The notes beneath the pieces were generated by a model. It was not told where the DNA came from and did not search any database. It worked only from the letters and a program-made list of their open reading frames with translations. Of a stretch of 64,000 nt of DNA, positions 34,116-45,507 are shown in pieces. Where the stretch lies: contig JACDOX010000003.1 in the NCBI GenBank assembly GCA_014549065.1, positions 15,999,877 through 16,063,876 of the forward strand, read 5' to 3'. A program made the position numbers and the translations under genes. This DNA comes from Cardinalis cardinalis. Lineage: Eukaryota; Chordata; Aves; Passeriformes; Cardinalidae. The first letter of the stretch is position 1, and every line of letters begins with the position of its first letter.

Positions 34116-37100
34116 ACTGTTTCCTTTCCATNTTATGAGGTAGAGCCTAATTTTAGGTACTGTCTTTCTCAACAGGATCTTTTNCAATGGCAACACAGTT
34201 CTTTTAGTTTTGGTAATTACATCAGGACAACTCTTTATAGCCACCTCCTTGCTATATGATTACTTGTTACCTTGCACAACACCAGGTTTTGGTAAAGAAA
34301 GCCACATGGAAAACACAGTGTTTATCTTGGTGAACTCAGCAACATAACCACACTGCTTGAAAACAAATGCATTCACAAAAATGCTGCCACCTCTGAGTTA
34401 CCACACAAGTCCCACAGCAGCACACAGCCTCCTGTAATTTGAGAGCCTCATTAAACTTATCAACACACATATCTTTTCAGACTGATGNAACAGGAAGAGT
34501 TTTGAGACAGCAGCAGGCTTTGCTGTCCCCTAGCTATAATATGCTGAATTTGGGGATTCCCTTCAGAGTTGTTTCCCCTCTTAATGCTAATGGGCACAGC
34601 ACAAAGACCATAGATTCTGCATTTATTCAGAAAAATTATTCTCCCATTGAGAAAAAAAACATGCAGTCCACATAGAAATGTAAAGATACTTGCTCTCAGC
34701 AGAACTGCAAAACAACAAATCTTCAAATAAGCAAAAAAAGGGTCTGATTTCTCAAAAAACTCACTTTAATTACTGTGTGGTTTGTTCAGTTTCCTTTTGA
34801 AGATGCCTAACATATGGTATGATTTACACAACACTGGCAGTGAGCTTGAGACAGAAGATTNAAATCTAGCTGCAGAAGCATGCAAAACTTAACAGTACTC
34901 ATCAAGACTGTCCTTCTCATCAGCTGAGGATGGCCATTTAAGTTTGCATGAATAATTCCTGTTGCTAAATATTCTTTAAATACTAAAAAAAGTAATTTAA
35001 AAAATTTTTCTACAGCTTGTCCTTGTAGCTGGTAGCACCAGAGCCACCAAGGGGCAGAGATCACTGGCTTCCACATGCAGGGCAGTCCCCTCCTTACAGG
35101 AGTGCACTTACACTCCTGGCTTCAACAACCTCAATTTAAAGAAAAAAATATTTTTACACAAAGCAAACAGCACTTTATAAGGTGCAGCCTTCAAAGCNTG
35201 CAGCACACAGACTCCAGTTGTGTCTCCCTCCCTCCAGGGTGTGTGCAGCTCCCTTCTGAGCCATGAGTCACCGGGCAGTCACCTCTCCCAGCAATGGCAA
35301 GCAGGCTGGGCAAAACCCCTCAGCTGCCTGTTTTATTTCTAGGGCACCAAGGGAAGAAGCTACCAGCAGGGCCATGTGCTACAAAATACTTCAGCCTTCA
35401 ATAATATCTCTCCTTTTCACCTCTCCTAGTGCCCTGCACCTCCCAGCGCTGTGTGTTCAAATACAGCATTAGGTTAGTTCCTTCTCAGTAAAAAGCACCT
35501 TAAAAACAGCAGAAGGTTTGTAAAACAAAGTTTGAAAAAAAAAAAAAATACCACAAGAGTTTAACTGAGAACCTCATGCTCAGTTCTCAGGAGTTCAGAG
35601 AACCCAGTGGTTTCTTTTTTGACAAAAGATAGTTCTAGTGGTGTGAGTTATCTGCACTCCTGTAGTGTCGGTGCAGCACTTCTCAGGTCACAAGTAGGTC
35701 ATAAACCTTCACTCAGCAGTTTGCAAAACAGCTCTACTCAGAGGAAGATGTTTTTAGAACATATCTCTACCTTCCTTGGTATGGAAAGAACTAAACAAAA
35801 TCAGCACTGGAAAAATGATAATAATTCAAAAGCTTTGCCTCATTATTTTGATTGCAAATGATAACTACTGTGGCAGCACTCCACAATGCATTTGTGATTC
35901 ATTTTTTCCCCCAAAGAGGTTAGGCAATTCTCAGATTTTTTCCAAGAAGTTTACAAGGCCATAAAAAACCCTTGGTCTAGATGGCCTCACCACCAAGGTT
36001 GTCTGTCTGAAAATGTCACTTGCAGATTCTCACCAGGCTGATACTGGGGACCCTGANCTAGAGGAGAGGAGGAAAATTGAGATCACAGATTTCCATTCAT
36101 GTTGGGTTTAGAACCAATTATACAAATGATACAGAAAGGAATTATCTATTCTGTGTTCAAAGCATCGAGAGTTGTAATAAATACATGTNATTAAGTATTT
36201 GAAATTATAAAAGATTCAAAGGACATCAGGAAATAAGGGATTTTTGGTTTATATTTTAACACAGTACCTACATATTACTACCATTTTCATATTTTGGCTG
36301 TATTTACATTACAAGAAACAGGGAAGAGGAAAAGCCCTGGTTCAATTCCTGTTACNCAGTGGGACTCTAAGAGCAGGCTGCTTGCTGGGATGCTCCCCTG
36401 CACACAAAGGCCTGACAAGGACAGATGCAGAAATACTTGAGCAGTTCCTTCCTGTGACCCATCCACCCAACACAGAGCNGCAGCCAGGCAGGAGCTGGCT
36501 GTCTACCACAAGGCAGCACAGCAACACAAACCTCATTTTTAATTCAAGACAAGATCCCAAACGCACTTAAAATGGAATCTGGACAGCGTTTAAGAGCCAA
36601 GCTGAGGACCATATCCCCAGAATTTCTGTGCAGTCTTTGGCACACAGGATTTGTGGGTGTCCAAGTGATGCCATCAAGTTGTGCTGCCCATACCCAGCTT
36701 TGTTCAAAGCCTGCTGCCCACTTCAGCCCCAGCCCTGTTCAGATTTGGGACTCTCCAATTTAGGAGTCTCAGCATGCTCTAACCCAGAGCACCTCTCAAA
36801 CACCATGTCATGCTCCAGTCTCAAGGAGGATTTCCTGCTGCAAACGTCACCCTTCCCTTCAAATTCATGCCCTGCATTGCAAATAAACCATTAAGTCAGT
36901 ACTTAAAGCACTCAGCAGGACTCAATTTCCCAACCAGACTGAAGGAACCCAGACATATTCAGTCTTTTCCTCTCCCAGCAGACTCCTGCAATCCTGAAAC
37001 TGCAGAGGGAGGATGTACTTTCTCCCCCAGCTGAAGCTATGCCACTTCACCCAGACCAGGAATGAAAGCATCATTATGCCCAAAGACAAAGGCCCTCAGC

Positions 37101-40100
37101 TTTTACTAGGAAGATAACTGGGCTTTGATTCCTTCTGCCTGTATCAGACGTCATAACTTCTTCCTGTTGTGCACAAAATCCTTGGATTCTGATGCTGGAC
37201 TGTCTGAGTGGCCAGGCAGCAGTGAATAAGCAAATGGTCTCCTTGAATTTCAAATCTGTTTCCCCAAGAGAAAAAGAAGAACACCCATTCCACTCTACAA
37301 GAGCCTCATGAGCAGAGCAGTTTCAGGGGCAGTGCAACACAAGAACTTGATAACCACAAACTGACGAAAGAATCGAGCTTTTGTTCTACTCATGTCTTTT
37401 TGCAGCCACAAGCTACTTTCTTGTGTACTGGCATTTCACCTCATGCTAGCCAGCCCTAGAAATCACTTTTCTTTCTCCTTGGGAAGGCAGAGGAACAATA
37501 TGAGTATCGCTTGCATCAATAGAACAACCTGCAACATTAACTGAGACTGTACGTAGAAATTTATTTTTGTCATCCCAATTGTCTCCCAGTGAAAACAAAC
37601 CCATTTNTGTTTCTNNTATGAACTGATTGGACTAAAAAATTGCTTCACCTGAAAATTTTGAAACATCCTATANAAAGCCACTAGGATATTCAGACATTTT
37701 CAAAATAAATAAAGGATGGCTACACTCATCCATAATGTTCCTCCTTCCCTGCTGCCACGGGAATTGCACTGAACAGGGAATAAGCCATTTGCAGCTCAAT
37801 TTCCCACCACAAGGGTCCTTATCTACAGCATGCTGAGAGGCTGAGATCCAGGGGAAAAAAAAAAAAAAACAACAGGTTTACAGTAATAAAATCTCATCTG
37901 ATCTGGNTTTTTTAATAGGAGGCTGGACAAGAAGAGAAGAATCCAATCAAATACCATTTCTTGTGCAGCCCCAAAGAACGACAATTAGCCCATAACAGGT
38001 GTGGCATTGCCATCCTGCTTGTGATATCCAACAATACAATTATGATCAACTGTACAACTGCTNCAGATTTGTTGGTGTCTTATTGCCTAGCCAAGCAAAA
38101 AGCTGACATTATTTCTGAAGATGTGTGCTTTGTTATACAAAGAATACCAATATTCAGAGAATGAGATAAATCAAGAAGTCCTCTTGGTACCATCAGAGTT
38201 AAAACCTGTAACTTTGATATATAACATTTTAAGTATTATCAAGCAGAGATGATCAGGTTTCAGTTTAATTGCTCCCTTTGTGAAAATAGTTTATTAAATT
38301 AATTAACCAGGTTGTCTTCTCAGTCAATACACTACTAATTCTAAAAGTATTGATCTTTGCATTTGGAAGTCATTGTTTGGCATCAAACTGGTTTTTGCAA
38401 TTAGCATACACTAGCAGGCTTAATAAAACTCAAGGACTCCNCTAAGAGACTACAAAATGAAAATATTCCTAAGTAGGCTCAGAAATTCCCATTATGCATG
38501 GTCATCTTGACCCCAGGCAAGGAAGGCAGTAAGAACTCAAGCAACTATTGATAGCACAAATTCCAAGTGAGCTAGCTATGAAAAAATTCTCTTTTCTCTT
38601 GTCCAGCCAACCTATTTACTAACCAAGTTAGCAGCAAGGGTCTTGATTTTACTCTCCAAGCTCTACCTCACAGGTACATACATAAAACCTCACAGCATTC
38701 ACCAGCTAACACTGATTATGTATTCTATTCTCACATTCTAATTTGGAAACCACTCATCTTAAAGTCTTCAAGATCTGCACAAACCAAAAGTAATCATTGC
38801 CAATTGTCAGGGAAGCTGTTGTATAAGAGAAAAGCTTCCTGAGCTCCCACACACTATACTGAGTGAAAAAGCCCGTTAAGGTAACACTGCCAGCATTCCT
38901 AACAATTTACATAATCACAACCAAAAAAGGAAACCTGACTCTAGAGTACTTCAGGAACAGTAAAAATCAAATTTGCATTATATCACTCAGGAAGTGGACA
39001 AGTTAAATCAATCACACATTTCAAGAAAGAAAACTGCTGAAAAAACAATGACTGGGGCAGACATACAAGGTAAAGTTTATGCACAGTTGTGTTCTGCATA
39101 TGCAATATTTCATTTATACTACAAGGTAATTAATACAATACCCCCAGAGAGTTTCTCTCCTTCTCCTGCCTCTTCTAAATTGCTGTCTTTACCCTCCCTT
39201 CTTTCCATGCTTCCTTCATTTCTTTGCACCTGTCCTTTCCATAAACAATGACAGATTGCCACTCTGGTGGAATTGAGGCCTTTCATGTAATTTCTTCCCT
39301 AACTTAATTTTGTCAGTGTAGAAATTTGTATGGTGACTGTAGGACCCCAAGTGGCGTTGGACTTAACTTCCACAAGATGCACAAGGCTTCTTTCTCTTTA
39401 AGAAAAAAATCTCACCAGCACTACACAAATCTTTTCTTTTGAGAATAAACACCTCCAAGTCTTCCCAGGATACGCATTGAAGCCCCAAGTGCAAAATTGC
39501 AAATATGGCATCCAGAGGTAAAGTGAGGAAAAAGGCACACATCAAAACAACACACCTGTTGTTCAAAGATAACAGACAATAAAATATGAAAATTGCTACT
39601 GTCNCAGCTCAACAGAACCTCTCACCTGCTGTGAACTGGTGTAGAAGAATCTCTCCCCAGTGGTAGGGATGGGCATTGACCCTCCATTAGGGCCTGGGCA
39701 GCAGAAAGGAGAGAAGTCATCTACCTTCAGGTCACTCATTCTGACCTGCTCATGCACTGCTGAGTGGTNACTGTACCTGCACCCACCAAAAAAAAGCAAA
39801 GACAGAGACTGCAGTATCAAAAGGCCAAACTGCCCTGAAAGCAGAAACCTGAACCCAAGCCAGCAGGAAAAAATCAGTTTCTATAATTCCTTATTTCTCA
39901 TTATTCTCCATGTGGCAAGTTAATTTTTTTTCTAGTTGATATCACATTGAATTTGGGAAAGATATGTATCTTTATANAGATTAAACATCTGCACATACAG
40001 TTCACTCATCACTGGAAGAGGGAAAGCAGTAAGTACTTCAGCTGTTAAGAACCACCAAACAGCCAAAACTCTCTTTTTCTAGGCATAATGACTGTTATTT

Positions 40101-40341
40101 TAGCTACACACAAACACAGAAATAAGAGTTCTTTCCAGCATTCACAAATAGATTATTACAACACTTAACTTTAGGTCAATGCTGCTGTTCCTTATTNGAA
40201 TGACAGTGGAGGCACAACCAANACCAAAGAAGGCTTCAAGTTTCTCCCCCTACAGAGTAACACCACACCGCTTCAGAAGGCTTCAGGTGTCCACAGCNCT
40301 TTCTTGTTCTCTAGCCCAACCTTTTATCCCCTCCTGTTGAT
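34116..40341. other. Non-coding stretch, no gene recognised
   Basis: No supported exon. An A-run lies at about 35536-35549 and another at about 37855-37870. Short open frames on both strands lack splice-site support. Confidence 0.5.
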
Positions 40342-40510
40342 GCCCTGCACCTGTGTGCCCTCTGTTCCCTGTGGTGGTTGGTCAGTGCCCCTGGGCACNC
40401 CATGGCTCNTTACCNTCAANAGCATTCACCTGTCCTGCACAGCTGGAGCACGTTAGGGATGAGCCCCACTCCCAACCACCACAAACTGCCTACAACAGTT
40501 TCCATCTTTT
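40342..40510 (+). repeat. Interspersed repeat, copy 2 (LTR-like, family unknown)
   Basis: Second copy of the repeat seen at about 21.54 kb, same orientation. The core TGCACCTGTGTGCCCTCTGT, TCCCTGTGGTGGTTGGTCAG, TGCCCCTGGGCAC is unchanged, apart from one N, and the right part diverges. Four unresolved bases fall within 22 bases (40399, 40409, 40415, 40420), a cluster not seen elsewhere, as expected where reads from several copies are mixed. Confidence 0.7.
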
Positions 40511-42429
40511 TTCTCCNAACAGAGGACAGTAAGGGATGTGACCTGCAGACAAAACTCCTGATTTACACTGTGCTGGCTAGAAGGATCTACAGTGCCAGCA
40601 GGACAACTTCTCACAATTACAGTGTTTACTTGCCTCACTGAGACTAGAAGTCCATGTTCTGAATGCACAGAAAAAAGCTATGGACAGTTCAGATACAAGA
40701 CATAACACATGTAGAGCATGTACCAGCTGAGTGTCTCCNTTATGTAAAAGACAGATGACACATACTCTAATTAAAGGTTAGTCAAGGAGTATAATGACTA
40801 GAGGCCAAACATGAGAGATGGTAATCTTGATTACAGGTTGGTCAGAGAGATCAAAGCAATAAATTGGCTCAGTGTTCCTAGAAAAACCTTTGTGAACTTT
40901 TGATGAGAAGATTACTATGTCCTGAATTCCTTCTCCATCGCTTGAGACCTTTTCTTCCCTTAAGCAGCGCACACAANGTAGACACTGGCTTCTTGTGCTC
41001 TGCTCTGAGCAGCGCTGAAGCACCGATGAAGTGGAATGAAATGTTACACAGNGAAGATTAACTTTGACCCATCAAACCCAGTGGTGGTTTTAACCTTTCC
41101 AGGCCTGCCCTATCTGTACTCACTGAACTCCTCACTGAGTGCGAGCCACAACTCCTTGCCCCTAAACTTCTCCTTTCAGCCCAGGCACTGCTCCTTCACA
41201 GCCTCCTCCTGTGCTAGCCCAGCAGTATCCACCACACGCCTGGAGCCAGCTCTTTCAGGATCCTATCCACACAGATCTCCTCCAGAGCTTACCTGAACTG
41301 ACCCAGGCCATCTCTTTCCTACCTCAGTCCCGCTCCACAGCAGTTTCCCTNACACCTCCAAACACCAGCACACCCTCCACAGTGTGCCAACTTGCCCCTG
41401 ACCCTTGTCCAAGAGCACAGAGCTGAGCTATGCTTCAGGCTCAGAAGGGAACCCTCAGCCCTCCCCAGCCTGAGCCTGCTGCTCCCCACCCTCCTCTCCC
41501 ACCCGTGGTCCTCACCCAAACAGCCCCCATCAGGCTGTCCCTGCNCACCTCAGGCCTTTTCACACCCAGCCACACCTCAATGCCTTTGACAATCCAACTC
41601 TAATGCCCTTGGACCACAATCCTCTTTATTCCTCTCCCCTGAACAAAGTGCCCTTCCCTTCCTCTTTCTCCGACCAGCTTCTGCAAAGCCCCAGAGGTCC
41701 CCGACTCACTGTAACATCACAAGTGACTCCATCCACTCTCCTGCTCCCCTTGCTGTGAGGATCATGCCCCTGTTCTCTTGCCTCCACAGCCGTGGCTCCC
41801 ATCCAGCATTCTGCGCCCCCAACAGCTGGCTCCACAGCTGGTCTCCATCCCAGCCACTGCCCTGCCTTCCCTGCCCTACCTGCCAGGAAGTGGGGGGAGA
41901 AAGGAGGGAAGAAGNGCACAGGAACTATCTTCCCAGGAACTGATCTCCAAACCTCTCATGAAGAATGACCTATGATTACCCTGGATTTAGAGGTCACCGA
42001 GCTGAACTTCTGGGTTATGGCTCCTGAAGCAAGCCTGAACAAATACTTCCATCAGATAATAGGAAACATTGTGTTGTCTTAGTATCAACCACTCCACCCT
42101 ACAGATTATTTTGTCAGTTAAGCAGAGAAAAAGCAAGCAAAAAGGGAATTGAAAACCTGTTACTATCTTGGTTTTTTGCAATGGTATGAACTACCTGTCT
42201 TCTCATCATTACAGACANCAGTTGTTTAAGGATGCTCAGAAAATGAGTGCTTAATGTAAAAAGAAAAATAAATAGTTACCAATATTTATTTAAAAGAAAT
42301 ACAGTGCAATAGTTCCCCCTACTGACAGCACAGAATCACATAACTAATCAATGTTATTTCCTGGGTGGTCTTCGAATTACTAATTCGCTGTCCTGACGTG
42401 GTCCACACAAGCTAACCAGCCTCCTATGC
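40511..42429. other. Non-coding stretch, no gene recognised
   Basis: The part at about 41090-41900 is C-rich and pyrimidine-rich on the + strand (many CCTCC/CCCTG motifs) and keeps several frames open by composition alone. No CpG enrichment and no supported exon. Confidence 0.5.
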
Positions 42430-42707
42430 CTGCTGAACCCTAAACGACAGAGGGCAGGTCTGAGCAGAGACCTGGTCTTAAGCTGCACCAGGGGATGTTC
42501 AGGTTGAACATCAGGAAGAATTTTTTCATGGAAAGGGTGGCTAAGCATTGGAATGGACTGCNCAGGGAAGTGGTGGAGCCACCACACCTGGAGGTGTTGA
42601 ATAAAACAATTGACTGTGGGTCTTAGGTTGATATGGCGATGTTTAGCCAAACGTTAGACTCGATGCTCTTGGAGGTGTGGTCCAACCTCTATGATTCTAA
42701 GTCACAA
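42430..42707 (+). mobile_element. CR1-type retroposon, 3' fragment
   Basis: Recognisable CR1 tail motifs: AACATCAGGAAGAATTTTTT, then TGGAATGGACTGC, AGGGAAGTGGTGGAG, CCTGGAGGTGTTGAATAAAA, GACTCGATGCTCTTGGAGGT and a final CCAACCTCTATGATTCTAAG. The body is shorter and more diverged than the 33.6 kb copy. It ends directly at the left border of the CpG island. Confidence 0.85.
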
Positions 42708-42976
42708 GAGTTTGGGGAGTTTGTTCCGCGGCCCAACTCGTCCAAGAGCTGCCCTTTGCCTTTTCACTGAGCAGAGCTCGGGCCGTGGGGACACCGGTGC
42801 CTCCACGGCTTTTGGGATGCCATCGGTCCCCCAGCGCGGCCGGACCCAGCCCTCTGCCCCGACAGCACGAGTGGGAAAGATTTCGGTATTTTTCAGCCTC
42901 CCGAAGGCAAGCAACGTCCTGCAGGCTCTGAGCTTTGCCCAGGTCCCTGTCGCACCGCGGCTGCTGCGAGAGGCAG

Positions 42977-43003
42977 CGGGCCGGGCCGGGCCGGGCCGCG
43001 CCC
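42977..43003. repeat. Short (GGGCC)n tandem repeat
   Basis: About four GGGCC pentamers in the densest part of the STAT4-side CpG island. Probably simple expansion of GC-rich sequence. Confidence 0.75.
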
Positions 43004-43167
43004 CGCGGGGCTGACGCACAGGAAGGCGCCGCCGCTGCCGCGGGCCGGGGGCGGGCGCGGCCGCTTAAAGCCCGCGGGGAGGGACCGGGCACGGCGGCGG
43101 CAGCGGCGGAGATCGGCCCGAGCCGGCACAGGCAAGAGCGGCGGGGCGCGGGGGCAGCGCTCCGAGC

Positions 43168-43226
43168 GGGACGGGACGGGATGGGATGGGATGGGATGGA
43201 ATGAGATGGGATGGGATGGGATGGGG
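43168..43226 (+). repeat. Pentanucleotide (GGGAT/GGGAC)n microsatellite
   Basis: About eleven units: two GGGAC, then GGGAT units with an interruption reading GGAATGAGAT, ending at GGGGCGCG. It lies just downstream of the candidate STAT4 exon 1 and creates three overlapping artefactual open frames. Confidence 0.92.
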
Positions 43227-43420
43227 CGCGCACCGACCCCCGGCACGGGCGGGGCGGATGGAGCGGGCTCAGGGCAAAGCCGGCAGCCGGGAGAGCGCCG
43301 GGGCAGCCGAAAAGCGGGGCTGGACTGCGGCTGGACACGGCTCCACCCCCGCAGCAGCCGCTCCCTGCCGGCCGCCTTACAGCGACAGGGCGGTTAGGAC
43401 AGGACAGCTCGCTCTAGAGA

Positions 43421-45378
43421 CCAGGATGCTCAGAGCCCCGTCCAACCTGGCCTCGAGCATCTCCTGGGAATGGGAATCCACATCTCCGGCCAGCCTGTTC
43501 CCACCCTCACAGTAAAGAACTTTTTAAAATGCCCAATCGCAACCTACTCTCCTTCATTTTGAGACTATTCCCCCTGTCCTCTCTTGTAGACAGTGTTGCC
43601 CCATCTTTCCTGAAAACTTTCTTTCAGTCCCCTTCAGGGGGGGCATTCACCATGAGCTACAACTGCCTCGCCTTCTCAGCTGTCCCTGCAAAACCTTTTG
43701 TGCAAAGGAACATGGGGTGTACGAGCACGTCACAAAAATCCCAGGGACAAACGCTACCCTTATGCTTTGCAACAGTTTATGCATGTGAGCATCCCAGCAA
43801 CTTNCATGGCAGGCCTAAAGGGGCTGCAGGCTGGACAAAATCTTGCCTTTTTATCTGTTTTTTTTTTTTTTAACTTTATATAAAAANATGAAATTTCCTC
43901 ACTAATCTTCTTGGGATATCATAATCACCAGAATTCACTAGCATTTACAATAAAAACTCCCACTGAAAGTGAACAGAATTTAAAATCTGTTTGGTTTTTT
44001 TTTTCCCCAGAGTGTGAGTTCAGAAAAAAAAAAAAGTTAAAGTCAGATTCAGTGATCCTGGAGGTCCCTTCCAAACCTTAGCAATTCTCTGATTTTATTC
44101 TATAAATTATTAATGCATTCTGATTTGATTTCTTGTATGTATCACCAGAAATAACATTTGGGATTCTTTCTAACTGTCAACACAGCAACACAGACAGTGA
44201 AACACTGCTGTGCCTAACTCCTCCTCAGCAATTTAAAAGAACAAAGTAAATATTCAGGCAATATTTTTTTCCTGTCAGAATGGAAGTAATAAAGAGTAGG
44301 GAAAAGTCACTGGGCACATTTCCACTGACGTTACAGCNTTCTTCATAGCACACACAGAATCATCCTATCAGCCTTCCTTGAGAAACTAAAACCTGTCACT
44401 TTTACTTTTGCATGAGTAAGTGCTCAGGACTCCATTAAACCTTCAGATACGACTTTTTATTTTTCTTCTGACTTTAAAAATGCAAAATGAAAGACTACAG
44501 CATTAAGATATGATATCCTTATCTGAAACTGTTGACATTCTGAAACTGCAATTCAGAACTGGATATAGAAAAGCTGCATATGAAAAGGTCAGCTTTCTAC
44601 AAAAATGTCCATTTTGATGAAAACTTGTCTTTTTCTTCAGGCAAAGTTTCTATCGAAAGTGTTCCAACAGATCCATAGTTTGTTGGCCCACTTCAGTCTT
44701 TAGCCCTGAATGTATTTTGTGTCTTCTGTTAAGATGAAATGGAAGAACACCTCTGCTGTGGGATCAGGGTGTTGGCAGAGCCCACTGATCTCAGCCCTAG
44801 GACTGAGATCCCAAGGCACATCAAATATAATTCTATGGCAATTTAAAGTAGAGATTTACTAGATTTAGGTTGTAAAGCAGTACTCTCCAAACAGAAATTG
44901 TGGGGCTTAGGAACAGCACAGTGACACACAACCATGAGGACTTCAGGAAAAATTTGAGTGGTGTGAATTCACTAAGAAGAGAGCAAAATCATTGCTTTCC
45001 ACTACCCTTCAATTAGAATAGTTCAACCTGGATTTGAAGAGTAAAATCCTAAAGTTCTTCTCTTGATGAGAGATGGTGTGTAAATTTTGCCACTTTATAA
45101 GCATCATAAAGTACCTCAAAAAATTTACATAAAGGAAGGGACTTGACAGACGTGCTCATTCAAGTGTAAGANCCAAAACTTCTTTAATGGCCTTGCTCAC
45201 TTTTCTCCCTCTTCCCTTTACCTGACTAAATGTACTCAAGTACCACCTATTTTGATAGACAGAATAAAATGTCAAAGTATGTAAGAGCTACTATAAAAAT
45301 AACCAATCTATGCTGTTTGGATTAGTAATTCANATTCATTTTTCAGTTGCAAACATGTTTAATTCCTTTCTTTCGTAG
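43421..45378 (+). other. STAT4: Probable STAT4 intron 1
   Basis: AT-rich sequence between the CpG island and the first coding exon, with no supported coding exon. It ends in the acceptor TTCCTTTCTTTCGTAG. Whether all of it is intron depends on where exon 1 lies, which the sequence does not settle. Confidence 0.55.
44030..44106 (+). mobile_element. CR1 3' terminal remnant
   Basis: A short piece matching only the extreme CR1 3' end: CAGTGATCCTGGAGGTCCCT, TCCAAACCTTAGCAATTCTC, then TGATTTTATTCTAT replacing the usual ATTCTATGATTCTATG octamer repeats. Heavily decayed. Confidence 0.7.
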
Positions 45379-45507
45379 TATGTCCCAATGGAGTCAAGTT
45401 CAACAACTGGAAATAAAGTTTTTGGAGCAGGTGGACCAGTTCTATGATGANAACTTCCCCATGGAAATCCGGCACCTGCTAGCACAATGGATAGAAAGCC
45501 AGGACTG
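45379..45507 (+). CDS. STAT4: STAT4, first coding exon (residues 1-43)
   Basis: STAT4 is a cytoplasmic latent transcription factor activated by JAK kinases downstream of IL-12 and type I interferon. The ATG at 45380 follows the acceptor by one base. The translation begins MSQWSQVQQLEIKFLEQVDQ and continues FYD-x-NFPMEIRHLLAQW, ending in the split codon of Trp43; donor G|GTAGGA. This is the helical start of the STAT N-terminal domain, which mediates dimer-dimer contacts on DNA. Trp37, known in STAT4 to matter for that contact, is present. The length of 43 codons to the Trp split matches the mammalian gene. The N at 45451 falls in the codon expected to be Asp24 and must be a real base. Confidence 0.98.

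Larger units (their letters stand above)
42720..43420. promoter_or_regulatory. STAT4: CpG island, likely STAT4 promoter and exon 1 region
   Basis: Dense CpG from about 42720 to 43420, highest at 42950-43150. It is the only island near the STAT4 start codon (about 2.0-2.6 kb upstream), and vertebrate STAT4 genes have a non-coding first exon, so it is the natural promoter candidate. A weak TATA-like TTAAA lies at 43065-43069. About 60 bases downstream is CAG|GCAAGA (exon edge 43131), which would be a GC-type donor. A minus-strand donor GCT|GTAAGG lies at about 43380, so divergent transcription is also possible. Open frames in the island are compositional. Confidence 0.6.

Noticed and set aside
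42697..43338. Minus-strand open frame of over 200 codons in the STAT4-side CpG island
   Set aside because: Compositional artefact. Part of it is translated GGGAT pentamer repeat (repeated HPIPS-like units).
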